The notes under the pieces: model-generated
Database searches by the model: none
Told to the model about the DNA's origin: nothing
Seen by the model: the letters and a program-made list of their open reading frames with translations, nothing else
Shown here: piece after piece, positions 48,944 through 61,800 of the stretch
Numbering within the stretch: position 1 is the first letter of the stretch
Layout of the letters: every line of letters starts with the position of its first letter
Made by a program: the position numbers and the translations under genes
Source of the DNA: Climacium dendroides
Lineage: Eukaryota > Streptophyta > Bryopsida > Hypnales > Climaciaceae
Length of the DNA stretch: 64,000 nt
NCBI GenBank assembly: GCA_950106755.1
Contig: OX467089.1
Span: 23,851,345-23,915,344, forward strand
Direction: 5' to 3'

Positions 48944-50264
48944 GCTTTAAGATCATTCTCCATTTCAAAGTTCGGTGGTGAACAACAGCAACCGTGTCAG
49001 TGAGTGTGTATCATTGGTTAAGTCGGAAGTGGATTTGCACCCATTTGAAGCCCTGGCTGGCTTCGATCGATTACCCAAAACTATTGATCTTACATAATTC
49101 TGTTTTTTCATTCTGTAGAACGAGTGGACATTATGTCTGATTGATAATGCTCTCCACTCTCTCAGAGCATTTTCTAACTTAGTCCATTATCTAGTTCATC
49201 GATAGCAACATTCTGTTGTACATTAAAATTTCGATTTGGCTGTCATTTACAGATTTGTCGCAGTAGCAGTTCTAGTCTGAGGTAGAGTCATAATTCAAAA
49301 TGACTCCGATATAGCTCAAATGACTCGGAGAGCTCAAGGAGGTTAACTTATAGTAGCATGTTATTGTTCGATAGGTTGAATTGGTTTTGATTATTCAATG
49401 ATTTGATTGAATGAACATTACATTGGCGGGGTGGGTGGATGTTGCAATCCTTATCCTCCCTGCTGCTTGATTAGCATTTATGTTATGTAAATATTTGAAC
49501 TTGTGTAGTAAAGGAAGGTAAGAAAAAGAATTTGGTTTGGAAACTGTCGACTGAAAAGCTGAACAGTTGAGTTTGATTTGTAAAAAACGCAAATGATTCG
49601 GACATTAGAAATTGAAGGTTTCTTTTGTCAGAACAAGATCTACAATTTGCTAAGAGATCTAAATATGGTGAGATTTTTTACAGCAATAATAATAACTCAT
49701 GTAAGGTTGTTGGCACCAAGCAGCACTATTCTTAGAACCTCTTAACCTTCTTGTTGAATTTCTATTCTTAGAAACATAGTGAGAAAGAGATACATTGGCA
49801 TTTGGTCATTATTTTGGGGTGGATCAAGTAGGTCCATAAACCACCCATTTAAGAGCCAAAACTGAATTTTTGGGAGGTGAAGTTCCTTGAAATATTTGTT
49901 TTTAGTAAACTTTTCTTGAAAAACAAGTGGAATTGGCATCTAACCCAAGTTGTTTCATATTTTTTGGACCTTTGTGGAATTAGTTGTGAAATTTCGAAGT
50001 TGAAATGATATAAGGCTCTAAAATCGCCCACCTCTTGAAATGTATACTATTTACACATTGTTGATGGATATGAGAAAGCAACATGTACAAAAAGTGTACA
50101 TTTGAAAGGTGGGCAATTTTAGAGTTTGTGTGCTTTTAGAACCTCCTATCTTAAGTAACCATTTGATGGTAATGACTCATTTTGCTACAATTTTGAAGTA
50201 AATCCAAATAAGGTACTTTACTGTTTGCTTTGAATTTGAATTAATCATTTCATTATGAGCTTAT
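48944..50264. other. 3' UTR of the hydrolase gene and nested inverted repeats
   Basis: 48944-49350 is probably 3'-UTR. 49825-50155 looks like a composite MITE: 'gtaggtccataaaccaccca' at 49829 answers 'agaacctcctatcttaag' at 50138, and inside it 'ctctaaaatcgcccacct' (50016) pairs with 'aggtgggcaattttagag' (50107). No gene is seen. Confidence 0.5.
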
Positions 50265-50848
50265 TTAACCCCTAAAGTCCCAAAGTCATTTTTGTATCAA
50301 AACCACTCTAAACTACCACTTCTACTGAGTTCACCTACAAAATAAATTTTTAAATTTTTTAAAAAATCTAATTGTAGGATCTTGTTCTATACTTGTCTTA
50401 GATCACGTGATAATATTTTTGTGATTTTTGACCGTACAGATTGAAAGATATTAGCATTCAAAGTAAAAGCATTTCATTTCTTTCAAGAAGTTGCTATGAT
50501 TGCCCGCAAAACAAGAAGCTCTATAACTTTCACATCTCTAATCCAAATGGAATGAATGAAAGCTTCCCATTTTCAAAAAATATAATCTACAAGAAAAAAA
50601 ATATTAAAATTTTTATTTCAATTTTTTTTGGATTTTCCTTGTTGCTTGGTCTCCCCCATTTTGAGGTTATTGTGGCATAACTTCTGTTCCCGGACATCGA
50701 CTGAAATAAAAATTATATTCCCAAAAAGTTCATAAATTTTTCTATCTTATGGGAAAGCTTCAAAAAGTTTCAGTAAAAATTGAGATCATAGGAGCCTGCC
50801 CAAAATCCATTTTGTCCCTCATAGGGACAATGGGACTTTAGGGGTTAA
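50265..50848. mobile_element. 576-bp piggyBac-like non-autonomous element (TTAA flanks)
   Basis: Flanked by TTAA at 50265-50268 and 50845-50848. The ends CCCCTAAAGTCCCA (50269-50282) and its exact reverse complement (50831-50844) are perfect. A subterminal GTCCCTCATAGGGAC is itself palindromic. TTAA target sites and C-rich ends are the hallmark of piggyBac transposons. There is no transposase; the central 79-residue ORF has no recognisable domain. Confidence 0.78.
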
Positions 50849-52614
50849 AATTGTAAAAATTGTAAAAGCATGCATAAATATTTTCTTGTATTAGAGAGAT
50901 CAGTACAAGAAAAAACTATAGTATGATGTAAATTTTAGTATCATAATATGAGGTAAGAAGTAAGCTTAATGACCAAGCTTTTGAGATAAATTCAGGTGTG
51001 TCAACAAACCCCCTCCTTTCTATTAGAGAAAATAAAAGACAGTTGTGTGTTAGGGTTCATTGAGTATTGTTGTTTCTTTTTTCCATTGTGAGAGTAGAAG
51101 CCTCTCGAAATGCAAGGATTATTGATCTTGTATATTGGAAGTGATTAATTTTTTCTTACATCCTTGGTAGTGAATTTAGTTTAGTATATAAAGAGTCATT
51201 GGATGGCTAGGAAGTATAATATTGGAGGCTTTCACTTTCTAGGGAGCAAAAGGGATCTTGTAGAATTAGTTAATAAAATTATATTGTTAGTACTTGGAAC
51301 TTCTATTATCTGTTTTGAAGTTTTGTCCATTCATTTGCTTGTAACAAATTCACTAAATGTGTTCAATTGAAACATACATTTTTCTCCCTAAATTTCAAAT
51401 TCAAACATCTTTATGTGAAATAGGTTTGAAAAAAGTTTCTAGAATACCATTGCATCTCATAATTTTTGAGATGATTTGGAATTAAAATAAATAAAACCTT
51501 GACTCATGTTAACAAAAATAATGATTTTACTCAGAATTTACCACTAAGAACATAGATCCTATTTTTTTTTATTTAATTTTGCTTGATGGCTCTATTCAAT
51601 TCTTTATTGAAAATAACTAGGATATGATTAATCCTAAAGATTTTATAGCATTGCTAAACTACCTCTTATGGTATTTATTCAGAATTATAATGCACTTTTG
51701 GTGTATTAAAAAAAGGGGTCTATATTTACCAACAAATGGTGACTACTAAACTACCCAATTGCAAAACCTTATTAGCCTTCAATGACTAATTGATGTCCAT
51801 TTGGCTTATAATCACACCAATTATTAATTAACATTGATTTTGGCTCTAGTTAATACTTGATTTAGGGGCTATATGAGTTAATTACCTTGGTTGGTGTGTA
51901 ATTAAGCCATTGCTTTACGTCATGCTTAACCTTGGATGGTATGTTGATCTTAACTACTTGCTTGGACCACATACACCATCTGCCCTAATCACTTTACACA
52001 CTCATGTTTTCACTTTGTATGCTTACACTCAGTCTACATCAAATACTTAGGTTTTGCTTTGGTTTCTATTTCATTTTAGAATTTGGTGTGGATTTTGCAG
52101 GGTTGTTTTGTTCTAGAATATTTTGTGCAAAAACAATGACAAGTTGATCAAGGATTTATGACACTTCACATACATTCTATAATACACCAATGGTTTATTG
52201 TGGTGCATGAGTGTAGGTGAGGCCCTTGTCCTCATGGAGCTTTTTAGAATACACAAATAGGGATGGTTTCCTATATTCCTAGCAAGTCCTATTTAGAAAA
52301 AAAAAATTGTGTAGGTTGATGTTGATAATTATATACTAAATTCACAGGCTTTCTTAGGAATTGTCCTATATTACATTCATGAGCCTTGTTACATATTCTC
52401 TTAGGACTCAATCATGTACTTCTAGATATATATCTACTTGTAGAATTAGATTTAAAATAAACCTTCCAATTACAATAATATTTTTAATAAATTCAAAATT
52501 TAAATGATAATAGCCAACTTGTGTAATAAGATAAAATATGACTACCAATGATATGTTCTAGAGAGTTTATTGTTGAAAAATGTTATAATCCAACTTCTCT
52601 TTGCTATAATGTTA
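50849..52614. other. AT-rich intergenic region
   Basis: AT-rich with no supported coding region, RNA gene or obvious repeat structure. Confidence 0.4.
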
Positions 52615-53593
52615 TTAACCCTAGAAGGCCCAAGGCCATTTCGGATATGAAAACATCATTGTTTTTCAAGCCTTATAAGTTGACATGTCACTAAGGTATG
52701 AAAATCTCAACCGTACAATCTTGTAGTGTGCATATTGTACATGAAGTGGATCAAAATTGGAATCATTTGACGTTATAGATTGCAAGATTACAATGTTTTA
52801 GTGTAGAAAAAAGATGCTGAAATTTTCCTAAAAACACATTTAAAGGTGAAATTTGATTTCTAATCCTACTCATATGAAAAAATTGTAAACTAAAATGTGC
52901 TTTGAAATCAATATACAAACTCATTGGTGGAAAAAAATTCATGAAAGTGACTCATTGTGTTTGCAAAATGACTTTGAAATGTCAAAAAAATAGCCAAAAA
53001 GGGTGCAAAAAATACATCTAAGGTTGAACCTACTTCTACTAAAATGCTTCTTAGTCACTTGTTACTTCTTTGATTAACACAAAATTTTAGCCACACAAAC
53101 TAGGCAAGTATGCACAACTTTCCCCCAAAAAAGTTTTGAAAGTAGACACAGTATGAAGAAATAACACGCTGCCGAAGTGCATACTAACCAAAAAATGTTA
53201 GGGTTTTGAACTTCAAATTGCTTCCAAGCATTTAGAACAACTTGAATTGCTATGAAATTTTTTCCACAATAACTAGACTTCTAGAGGAAAAAAATCCAAC
53301 AAATTTGATTGAAAACAAACATTGGATGAAGGAGATACAAGCCTTCAAAGTTGCAGCCATGACAATGCAGTGTGTTGAATTCAAACTAAACCTGTGAACT
53401 TTGAATGGCTTTCATGAACTCAATTCGTCTTGGATTGATCTGAAAATTCTACTGCGCAAACTAGACTAGTATGCTAACTTTTCCAACAAGTTTTACTAAG
53501 TTTGGTCATTAGATGCAAAAGTTATAGCACTTTGAATTGTACTTCCAAACTATGAATGGCCAGAATCTGTCTCCCTAGGCGGTCTAGGGTTAA
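52615..53593. mobile_element. 971-bp piggyBac-like non-autonomous element
   Basis: TTAA at 52615-52618 and 53590-53593. The left end reads CCCTAGAAGGCCC and the right end, reverse-complemented, CCCTAGACCGCC. CCCTAGAAAG is the published start of the insect piggyBac element, so the first eight bases agree. The interior shares 'gtacaatcttgtagtgt' and 'tagattgcaagatta' style phrases with the elements at 50265 and 59285. No transposase ORF. Confidence 0.65.
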
Positions 53594-54750
53594 GGTGTAT
53601 GTTTGTTTGGCTTTAGTTTGTTATGTAAAAAAGTAGGCTTAAGAAATGATATGGCATAAAACAAGATTGAATCAAAATGATGCTTTGAAAAAGAGGTGTT
53701 CCAAAAAAGGATTTTTTTTCTTTTTTTGTCTTTATCTTTTGTTTTTTAAAGCATTGGTGACTAATGTTTCTTTGGGTTAGTTGGATACCTATTACTTTGA
53801 GATTTTGTACTTTTTAATTCTCGTTGTGTAGAAAATCACTTGATCTTCATACGGTACAATTTTGTTCAAGTTCTACACATTGGCCATATATTTTTATTTT
53901 TTATTTTCAAAACAATTTAATTTTAAAGAACTCCAAAAAAATTATGATTTTTCTTAAAAGAATCATGAGAGCATAGTTACTATTATTAATTATTAATTAT
54001 TTTTATGAGATTTTATTGGCAATTGAAATAAGATTTCAACCTATTTTAGCATGTATAATGTAAATACCATACAAATAAGTTATGAATTTTCAAAGTATTG
54101 TTTGTACAATAACTTCATACTATGCCAATTACCTTTTGTAAGCATGACATACTTAACTTGCATATGTAGTGATCTCATGGTATTTGAAGACACTTTACAT
54201 TTTTTCATTTCAATAACTCATGTCATTGAACAAATAGAATAAATAAATAAACTTATGAATAAAATAGATTAAATTTTAATTTAAAATTTACGTAGGTACT
54301 CTCATTGAGATAGAAATAAAAATTCTATCCTCCAATTATACTACATTGTTATAGGTCCAAAGTTCAAATTCTAATAAAACATACTGATGAAAAAAATACT
54401 AAGTGAACTTCAACAATTTAGTCTTGAAATTTCAAATTGGAGTAAATATTAGACTTTGTAGGATTCATTGTTTGGTGTCAAATTTTTCTACAAGATATTG
54501 AATATTACAAGCTAGTTTTGGCATGCTAAAAGACTATCATTGTATCTGTCTATCAAGGTCAACATTCTATCCCAAATAAATGAATAAAGTTAGAAAAAGC
54601 GCTTTCAAAATTGATAAAATTTTCAATTTTTTGAAATTTGGTGCCTTGTAGGTGGCTACTTTGTCCATCTATACCAATCATATATATACAAACCACTTAA
54701 TATTTGATTTGTAAAAAGAAGGTAAGTATTTTACAAAAGTGGAGAAGTAA

Positions 54751-55626
54751 GAGCACTACTAAAATGAAGTTTTTTGGATTTTTTGAAAGTTTTTTTTTAT
54801 AATTTTCTTCACTTAAGTGTAAGAAAAATGCCAAAAAAAATCTTCATTTTTGACACTCTAGTATTGAAAATAATGTTGAACATGATGTGTTAAAAAAGTT
54901 GTCAAAAAGGTATAAAAAGAATGTTGAAAAGAGAATTAGCAAAAATCTCAAAAAGAGTGTTGAAAAAAGCATTGAAAAATATCAAAAAGAATGTAAAAAA
55001 TAATATTAAAAAATGTGTCAAAAATTTGACCCCTACAAAATATATAATTTGATTTTGGATGAATATCTAGACTACCTACCCATTTCAAACTACCTTAAAC
55101 TACCTTACTACCTTGTCCAATTTTTTTGGGTTGCACACCTTTATTTGCAATTAACATGCTAGTATTGGGATTTGAACCCCTCACCTTATAATTAGTAGTA
55201 GAAATTCTTAGTAATTTATAACATGTGTGAAATTGAGGATTTAATTGTATCTTATACAAGAGGACACGTCTATTTAGCATTTCTTGCACCTTGATCTCCC
55301 TTTTTCAAGGTCTACAACTCCTCAAAATATTTTTTACTTAAATTCATTTAAAAGTTAAAAAGAAGCCAAATCAAATTTAAATTGTTTTATAATTACATAA
55401 CATGAATAATTTTTTTAGAACATTTTTATCAACACTATTTTTGACACACTTTCTAAAAGTCTTTTTAATATTTTTTCAACACTCTTTTTGATTGAAGAAT
55501 TTTCCAACATTTTAGTGTTGAAAAAGTGTTGAAATGTTTTGAATTTCATGTCATCTCATTTTAAATACTTAAGTGCCAAAACTAATGTTGAAAAAAATAT
55601 AAAAACAACACCCTTTTGCAGTGGAG
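54751..55626. mobile_element. 870-bp CACTA-like non-autonomous element with GAG target duplication
   Basis: The left end is GAG then CACTACTAAAA at 54754. The right end is TTTTGCAGTG at 55623 then GAG. A 3-bp target duplication and CACTA-type termini are typical of En/Spm (CACTA) transposons. The subterminal thirds consist of many variants of 'gtgttgaaaaa' on the left and 'tttttcaacac' on the right, i.e. inverted subterminal repeats. No transposase. Confidence 0.6.
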
Positions 55627-57246
55627 GTACAACAATTCATGTGGTATATGTAAATTAAAACATGAAAGAACTCAATTGCTCATAGTCAAGTAAAAATATT
55701 GCAATAATTTTTTTCACAACTAAACTTCATACCTCTATAAGACCATAACTTTCTATTAAAGACTCCATATTACAAATATGCTTTTGGAGATGAAATTTAA
55801 CTTCATTTTTAAATTTTTTCAAATTAACCACATTTTGAAATTAGTTTACAATGCTTATATGAGGTTTGAACTTTTTAATTGAACACAAATACTTTGTTTT
55901 TACTTTGAGTTCCCACTTTACTTCAAATATTCCATAACCTTCTAAGATTGATGAAGAACAATGAACTTCACTATAAAGACCTTTTCACCCTTCCTACTTC
56001 CAATATATTAATGAAGTTAAACTTTCATATTACCAAAAAAAGTATTTTGATATTTGAGTATTTGATGGTGCACGTGATTCTTTAATAAAAAATAAAATAT
56101 TAAAATTTTGACATTTGGTGACTTGAATTTCACCATTTAGTCCAATTTTTATTTTTAGGCATTTGTAGTGTTAATTTATTTGTTTTCCAATTCTCTCCCA
56201 AAGTAACTTCTAAAATATTTCAACTATGGATTTTTTATTGAATTAATTAATGATGACCCTAATAGCTAAGTATAATATATTAGAAGTCTTGGCTACAATA
56301 TTTCACCATAGCCACGTCCATAGCATACAACAAGTGTGGTGAATCATAGTATAGTTTTTGTTGAAGTTTGGAATTAAGGCCATATTTGTTATATTGAGAC
56401 TTTTTGTAAACTCGTTTTTATCTTTGACTTGAAGATAAACCGCTTTATCTCTTTATTAGTATTTTTATAAATAGGTAACAACACCAACTTTTAGAATTTC
56501 ATTTCAAAATCACTATTTGAGTATTATTTATTTTTGGTTTCAATTATTGTTTTTGTAAATGAATTTATAATATCTAACATTTGTCTCAAAATTTGTGAAA
56601 AGTCTCAATATAACAAATATGGCCTTAATTTAGGATTTGGGATTTATTATTCCATAATGTGAAGCATCATTTTAATTCAATGATTAGTGCTTTTCCTTAT
56701 GTATTCCACCTATGCATGTTTATGGCTTCTCAACTCCATTGACATCATTTTTTATGCCTTCAAAGCAATTCTTGTTTCCTTTTAGAAGATGCCAGAAACA
56801 ACTTCAATTCAAGCCTTTGGACTATGTTGTTTTCTATGTTAAGTACTGGTGACAACCAAATGAAGGCTTTGTCTTGGGATCTGAAGACTTTGGCAACAAA
56901 AATTTTCACTTAAATATCAAAGCCTAGAATGAATGGTCGTAAGAAATAATGTGAGCTTTTTTTGTTATCAAAGCATTTCTAAACATGAGTTTAGAAGAGG
57001 ATGTAAAATGAGACGTTTGTGGTATACATGAAGATTTGTGCATGACATTGACATATTTGTTTAATAAGCCTTTCAATATCGTAAATTAAATTGTTCAAAT
57101 AGGTCTAGAATAGCATAGAACCTTTGTTATAGAAATATTTTGTGTATAATCTCTTTACATGCTTTATCCCTCTAAATTATCCTAAAGCAATTCCCAACTT
57201 CCCTTTTTTAAAATTCCTGCCCAACTTCAACTTGAACATCCCAAAG
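55627..57246. other. AT-rich intergenic region
   Basis: No gene. It contains the MITE at 56375 (listed separately); otherwise AT-rich with no recognised structure. Confidence 0.4.
56375..56627. mobile_element. 253-bp MITE with ~31-bp perfect inverted ends starting TAAGG
   Basis: The left end TAAGGCCATATTTGTTATAT continues perfectly complementary to the right end for about 30 bases, through 'tgagacttt'. TA forms the outermost bases on both sides. It shares its first five bases with the elements at 39815 and 46407. No coding capacity. Confidence 0.8.
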
Positions 57247-57789
57247 CAAATATCTCTTAAGTGGTCAGCCAGATGGATTGGACCATTTCCCGTAAAGAAG
57301 GTGCTGCACAAGGATGTGTATGTTTTGGATTTGGCCAAGAAAGTTGGCAAACCAATTCACCCTGTGTTTCATGTTTCACTCTTAAAGAAGTACTATAAAG
57401 ATGACCAGAACTTGCATTTGTGGCAAGAGGACCCTCGCCCACCTCTTGAGTATGAACACTGGGATAGGAATATGGGCAAGGTCAAAGCGGTCATTGATTC
57501 TAGGAAAACTGGGACAAGGGGTAAGCAATACAAGTGCATCATGCACGGGTATAGTCCATTTGAGTATGAATGGATTAACCAAGCTTATTTGAAATATGTG
57601 AAACACTTAACACAAGAACTTGATGAGAAGAAAGCACGTGAGAAACGGGAGAGGAAAGAGTTAACAAAACGCAAGTCCAAGAAATCAAAAAGGCTCCAAA
57701 CAGAAGGAGATGAAAGTAGGAGTGAACAAACTCTAGCAGCAAGGGGCAAACACTGTATTGCCAGGAGTATTCAAGGAAGAAACAGGTAA
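57247..57789 (+). CDS. Ty3/gypsy chromovirus polyprotein, 3' fragment (integrase C-terminus plus chromodomain)
   Basis: About 180 residues. KWSARWIGPFPVKKVLHKDV and IHPVFHVSLLKKYYKD are the integrase C-terminal module of Ty3/gypsy elements. VIDSRKTGTRGKQYKCIMHG followed by EYEWINQAYL is a chromodomain, which guides insertion to chromatin. A Lys/Arg-rich tail follows to the stop at 57789. Sequence before about 57247 is not coding, so gag, protease, reverse transcriptase, RNase H and most of integrase are missing. The fragment cannot act by itself. Confidence 0.88.
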   Translation, partial: QISLKWSARWIGPFPVKKVLHKDVYVLDLAKKVGKPIHPVFHVSLLKKYYKDDQNLHLWQEDPRPPLEYEHWDRNMGKVKAVIDSRKTGTRGKQYKCIMHGYSPFEYEWINQAYLKYVKHLTQELDEKKAREKRERKELTKRKSKKSKRLQTEGDESRSEQTLAARGKHCIARSIQGRNR

Positions 57790-58402
57790 GTTGGTGAGGA
57801 CCCCAACCCTTCCAAGTGGGGGAGGGTAGGCTGTAAAAGTCTTGACCCGGTGAGCAGAGGAGGGATAGTTGAGAGCATGCCCGGCTTCTCGTAGGGTGTG
57901 AGAGAGTCCTAAATCCAAGAGTGAACTCCGTGTCGAACTGGAGGGATGGACGCTGCTAAGAGAACCATCCTGGAGTTGGTGATTCAATGAAAGGGGAAGC
58001 TTGAATGTGGCGACCTCAAGGTGTAGACACCAAGCTGCAAGTGGATTCACTTTGCAAAGGTGTGCCTTGGAGCGGGAGCGCATGGACTAGCTACCCATGT
58101 CCCAAGTGGGTAAACAAGGGAAAATGCTAACTTGACCACATTCTACCCAGCTGGCTAAAACGTCCTTAAACTTGTTTGTGGCATGCAAGGTTCAGAAAGG
58201 GAAACACGAGGGGGAGCTAAGAAGAACTAACAGCTAGTCTAAGTGAGAGTTAGGGACTAGAGAGCGCTCGATTGGAAGTTACTTGTCCTTAGGAGTTGGT
58301 CACTCCTTAAGAAAAGGGTAAGTGAGTGGCCTGCTACCAAGACTAGGGCAGCGGGTGACCCAAGGCTTGATGAGGATATCAAGTAGTCCAAGTGGAAGAG
58401 GG

Positions 58403-58826
58403 TGTAACGCCCCCATGGCCTTGGATTTGGCATGGAGGTGGCACATTGTCAAATACTAACAATGCCATGTCAAGTGAGGATTGGGGTTGACTCCGGTTGG
58501 GTGTGGTGTGCAAGGCTGACAAACTTGCACACCTGGTAGGAGGACCTGTGTCTTTGGCACAAAGGGTAACACTAGTTGGTGTGAGCAAGAGGATGCTACC
58601 TTTGGCTTGGGACCTCCCAAGCCATGTGACTTAGGAGGTTCCAAGGGAAAGGGACCTGGGGGCAAGCTGTGTGAGACTCCAAGTGAGTGCTAGGCTAGGA
58701 CTAAGTTAGTTGGCTTTTGTGAAGGGCACTAACGTGTTGCTTGCTTGGTGCAGTTAGAAAGCTGAGAAGCTAGCCACACCCGGGAGTTGGAGTGTGGGAC
58801 GTGGCGCGGGTCAAACCGGCGTTACA
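58403..58826 (+). repeat. 3' LTR of the gypsy element
   Basis: 424 bp starting TGTAACGCC and ending GGCGTTACA, a 9-bp perfect inverted terminus with TG...CA boundaries, directly after a polypurine tract. With no 5' LTR, identity between LTRs cannot be used to date it. Confidence 0.78.
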
Positions 58827-61800
58827 TGTGGTATTAATTTTTTGAATCTTATTTTAGAATTATAATTATAATGTTGGTATTCAAACAAAAGTTGGCTTAC
58901 AATCTCCAATATAAAAGGTTAACTTTCAAATCACTTAAATTACATGTGACACATATGTATTTAAAAGTAGTCTTTTGAAATTTATATAACTATTATAATT
59001 TTAGTGATTGGATATAAGGAATGATTTAGTAGTTAACTAGTGTACCTTGTGTCGTTGCCACAGTCTAAAGAAAAGTAAAATTAATTTTCTAATTTTTCTA
59101 CTCATAAAAACTTTGAAATTCAATATCTTTTTTAATGTAAATCCAAACTCCACAAAACAAAGACCATGCTCCTAGCACTCCTCTCACAAAGATTTCTGAC
59201 AGTACCAAGAATACAACTAGGGGACGCATAGTTCTTAGCGTAACCAATAAAACAAACTAATAACTAATAAACAAACAACCTTACTTAACCTAAAGGTTTT
59301 TTACTATGTTTTCACCAAAAATGTTCTAAAATTGCCATTTCTAAATTCTAATACAAGTACCAAATTTTAGAAAAATTACTTTTGGACACATGTAACTGTA
59401 GGATCTTGTAGTACAACGGTTTGTGAAGAAATGGTAAAAATTTCAGAAATTTTTGCCACGTAGATTGCAGGATATTAGTGTTTGAAGTGACAAAAACCTT
59501 TCTTTTGTCCTTGCAAAAAACCGGGGAGTTGCACTTCACAAGGTCACATTTTTATGGAAAGATGTCCAAAATGGTGGTTATTATTTGGATTCATTTTTCA
59601 AGGCAAGTTGGCTACATGCTTGAAAAATTTCAGATTATTTGGAGCTGTACAACATATAGGAAAAAATGAGTAAGTAGAAAGAAATAGAGAATGATCCAAA
59701 ATATTAAATTGTTAACAATGGATGTATGAAATTGAAAAATGCCAATCCCAATGGTTGTAATGTTGTAATAAACAATCTACACCTAATGTTTTTTTTTTCT
59801 TTCAAAAATATTTAAAATTGAGTAAGATAAAGGACTTCAAAGTTTATTTGAGAGTAGAAAATCTATAACTGCCCGCAAACTACCCAAAACCAAAACTCCT
59901 CATAACTTTCATCTCATTAATTGTAATGGAATGATTTAGAGATTTTGAGAGATCATTCCAAGTATATATAAATCTAGAGAACTAATTTCAAATTTTTTTC
60001 CTTTAAAAAAGTGATTTTTAAAGAAGTTTTTTTTGCTACCCACTGAACGCAAAAAATGATATATCATACAATAACTTTTAGCCCATCTAGTCAAAAGTTA
60101 TGAAAATTGTTGGGCCTTAAAGCTACTCCTCGAGCATATGTTGTGTGAAAATTTGAAAGAAAAATAAAATAAAATCTCCATTTGTAGTGAGCTGTCCAAA
60201 ATCGTTATGTTGCCAAAAAATGCCGTTTGGTCCATTATGGATTAATGGATGGATTGAATGAAATGTCAAATAAAATTAGTTCAATGTTTACAGTTATTCA
60301 AAACTAAAAATACCAAACTATTGGTATTAGTATAAATTTGGTTTATCTAAAATACTTACCATCTTTACATCTAATATTCAAGAAAGCTTAATATATTTAT
60401 TGAAGTGTATTTTAGAATGGAACTAGTAAAACATTTCATGTATTTTATTTCATCAACATCACAAAGTATATTTTTTTCATTTTGTAATTTTTTTTGTGTT
60501 GCCTATTAGATTTTTTTAAAGCTTAGAGTGGCATAGCTTTATTCCTTGGCATTGATTAAATTAATTTATTTATTTCCAAAAAGCTATCCTATTTTTTTTA
60601 TCTAAGTTTTCTTTAAATCATATAAAAATGAAATAGTAGAAACATGTCCAAACCTTCAAGTAATTTATAGGGGATTTTGAAGGCTATCTTTAGGAGTAAA
60701 ATTTTAATTTTTGAAAACATCATTATCCTTTTTTTTCCCAAATTGAATGATTGTGAGGGGCTTATCTCTATTTTTCTCAAAGTAAAAGATTGTATTTTTT
60801 ACCACATAGAATAATTTTTCTTCTAATTTCCATACCCAAATATTAAATGTTTCTTTTTAAAATTCAACTTTTTATTTATTTGAATATATTTGGTACTAAT
60901 ATACAAAATAAATTTCATTCAGATTTTAAAAATTCAAAATTCAAAATAAATTAGTGGTTCTTCTACTATATAGTTTGTATATAGTTCATAATTAGCTCTT
61001 AGATATGAATTTCGACATGGAAATTGTTGTAATTTTGGAATTTGGAACACTATTCATAAATTATTCATAAATTAAAGGGTTTCAAGTATTATATAAAATG
61101 TTCCAAGCATTATATAAAATGAAAAAAATCATGATTTTAAAAGTAGACGCTTTCTTCAATTTAAAATGAAGTCATTTCATTATTTGTAGTAAAAAATTGA
61201 AAACAGTGACAACTTTAATATAATATCAAAATCACATTTGAAGACAAATATGCAAATCCAAGGGGCTTTATTATGAAATCCTAATACAAAGTAGAAAATA
61301 GGAATATATCAAAGCTTAAGACATATGAAAGGAACAATGTTCAATCCCTAAGTCCTACAGCTCTTTAATAATCCATTTTCCAATTGGAATTTCTAAAGCC
61401 ATTCATGATCCATCCAATAGCTCCTTTGTAATCCACCTTGGAATCAATTTGCAAAGACCTACAATGCAATCATTTCCAACCAAAACATGTTAATAAACTA
61501 ATTTATCTTCTAATTCCATAAGAATAGATTATAACTAAAACATATAGTCTGTGAATTCTATTTAATACATTATATGATGATTTTATCACTTTGCTTACTT
61601 CACCCATTGGTTCGCTCTAGTACAAAGAGTACAAAAAGTAGAGCTCCAATTATGTCTTCTTGATCTACTTGCGTCACTTGAGTCCTGCACAAAGTAGAAT
61701 AAAATCATAAAACCTTATATAGTTTCTTTGTAGAAATGAGTTGACATAAACTTACAAATTACCTAATGTTTGTGTGTCATTTCACTAATTACTAATAAGC

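Larger units (their letters stand above)
57247..58826 (+). mobile_element. 5'-truncated Ty3/gypsy LTR retrotransposon
   Basis: From 5' to 3': the end of pol (57247-57789), an untranslated stretch of 0.6 kb that is distinctly GC-richer than its AT-rich surroundings (57790-58389), a polypurine tract 'aagtggaagaggg' (58390-58402) and the 3' LTR. No 5' LTR lies upstream within the window. The GC jump marks a recent or methylation-poor insertion relative to its surroundings. A second purine-rich 'ccaagtgggggaggg' at 57813 resembles the real tract. Confidence 0.8.

Noticed and set aside
57832..58402. LTR beginning at TGTAAAAG (57832)
   Set aside because: 58403 follows a better polypurine tract and gives a perfect 9-bp inverted terminus with 58826.
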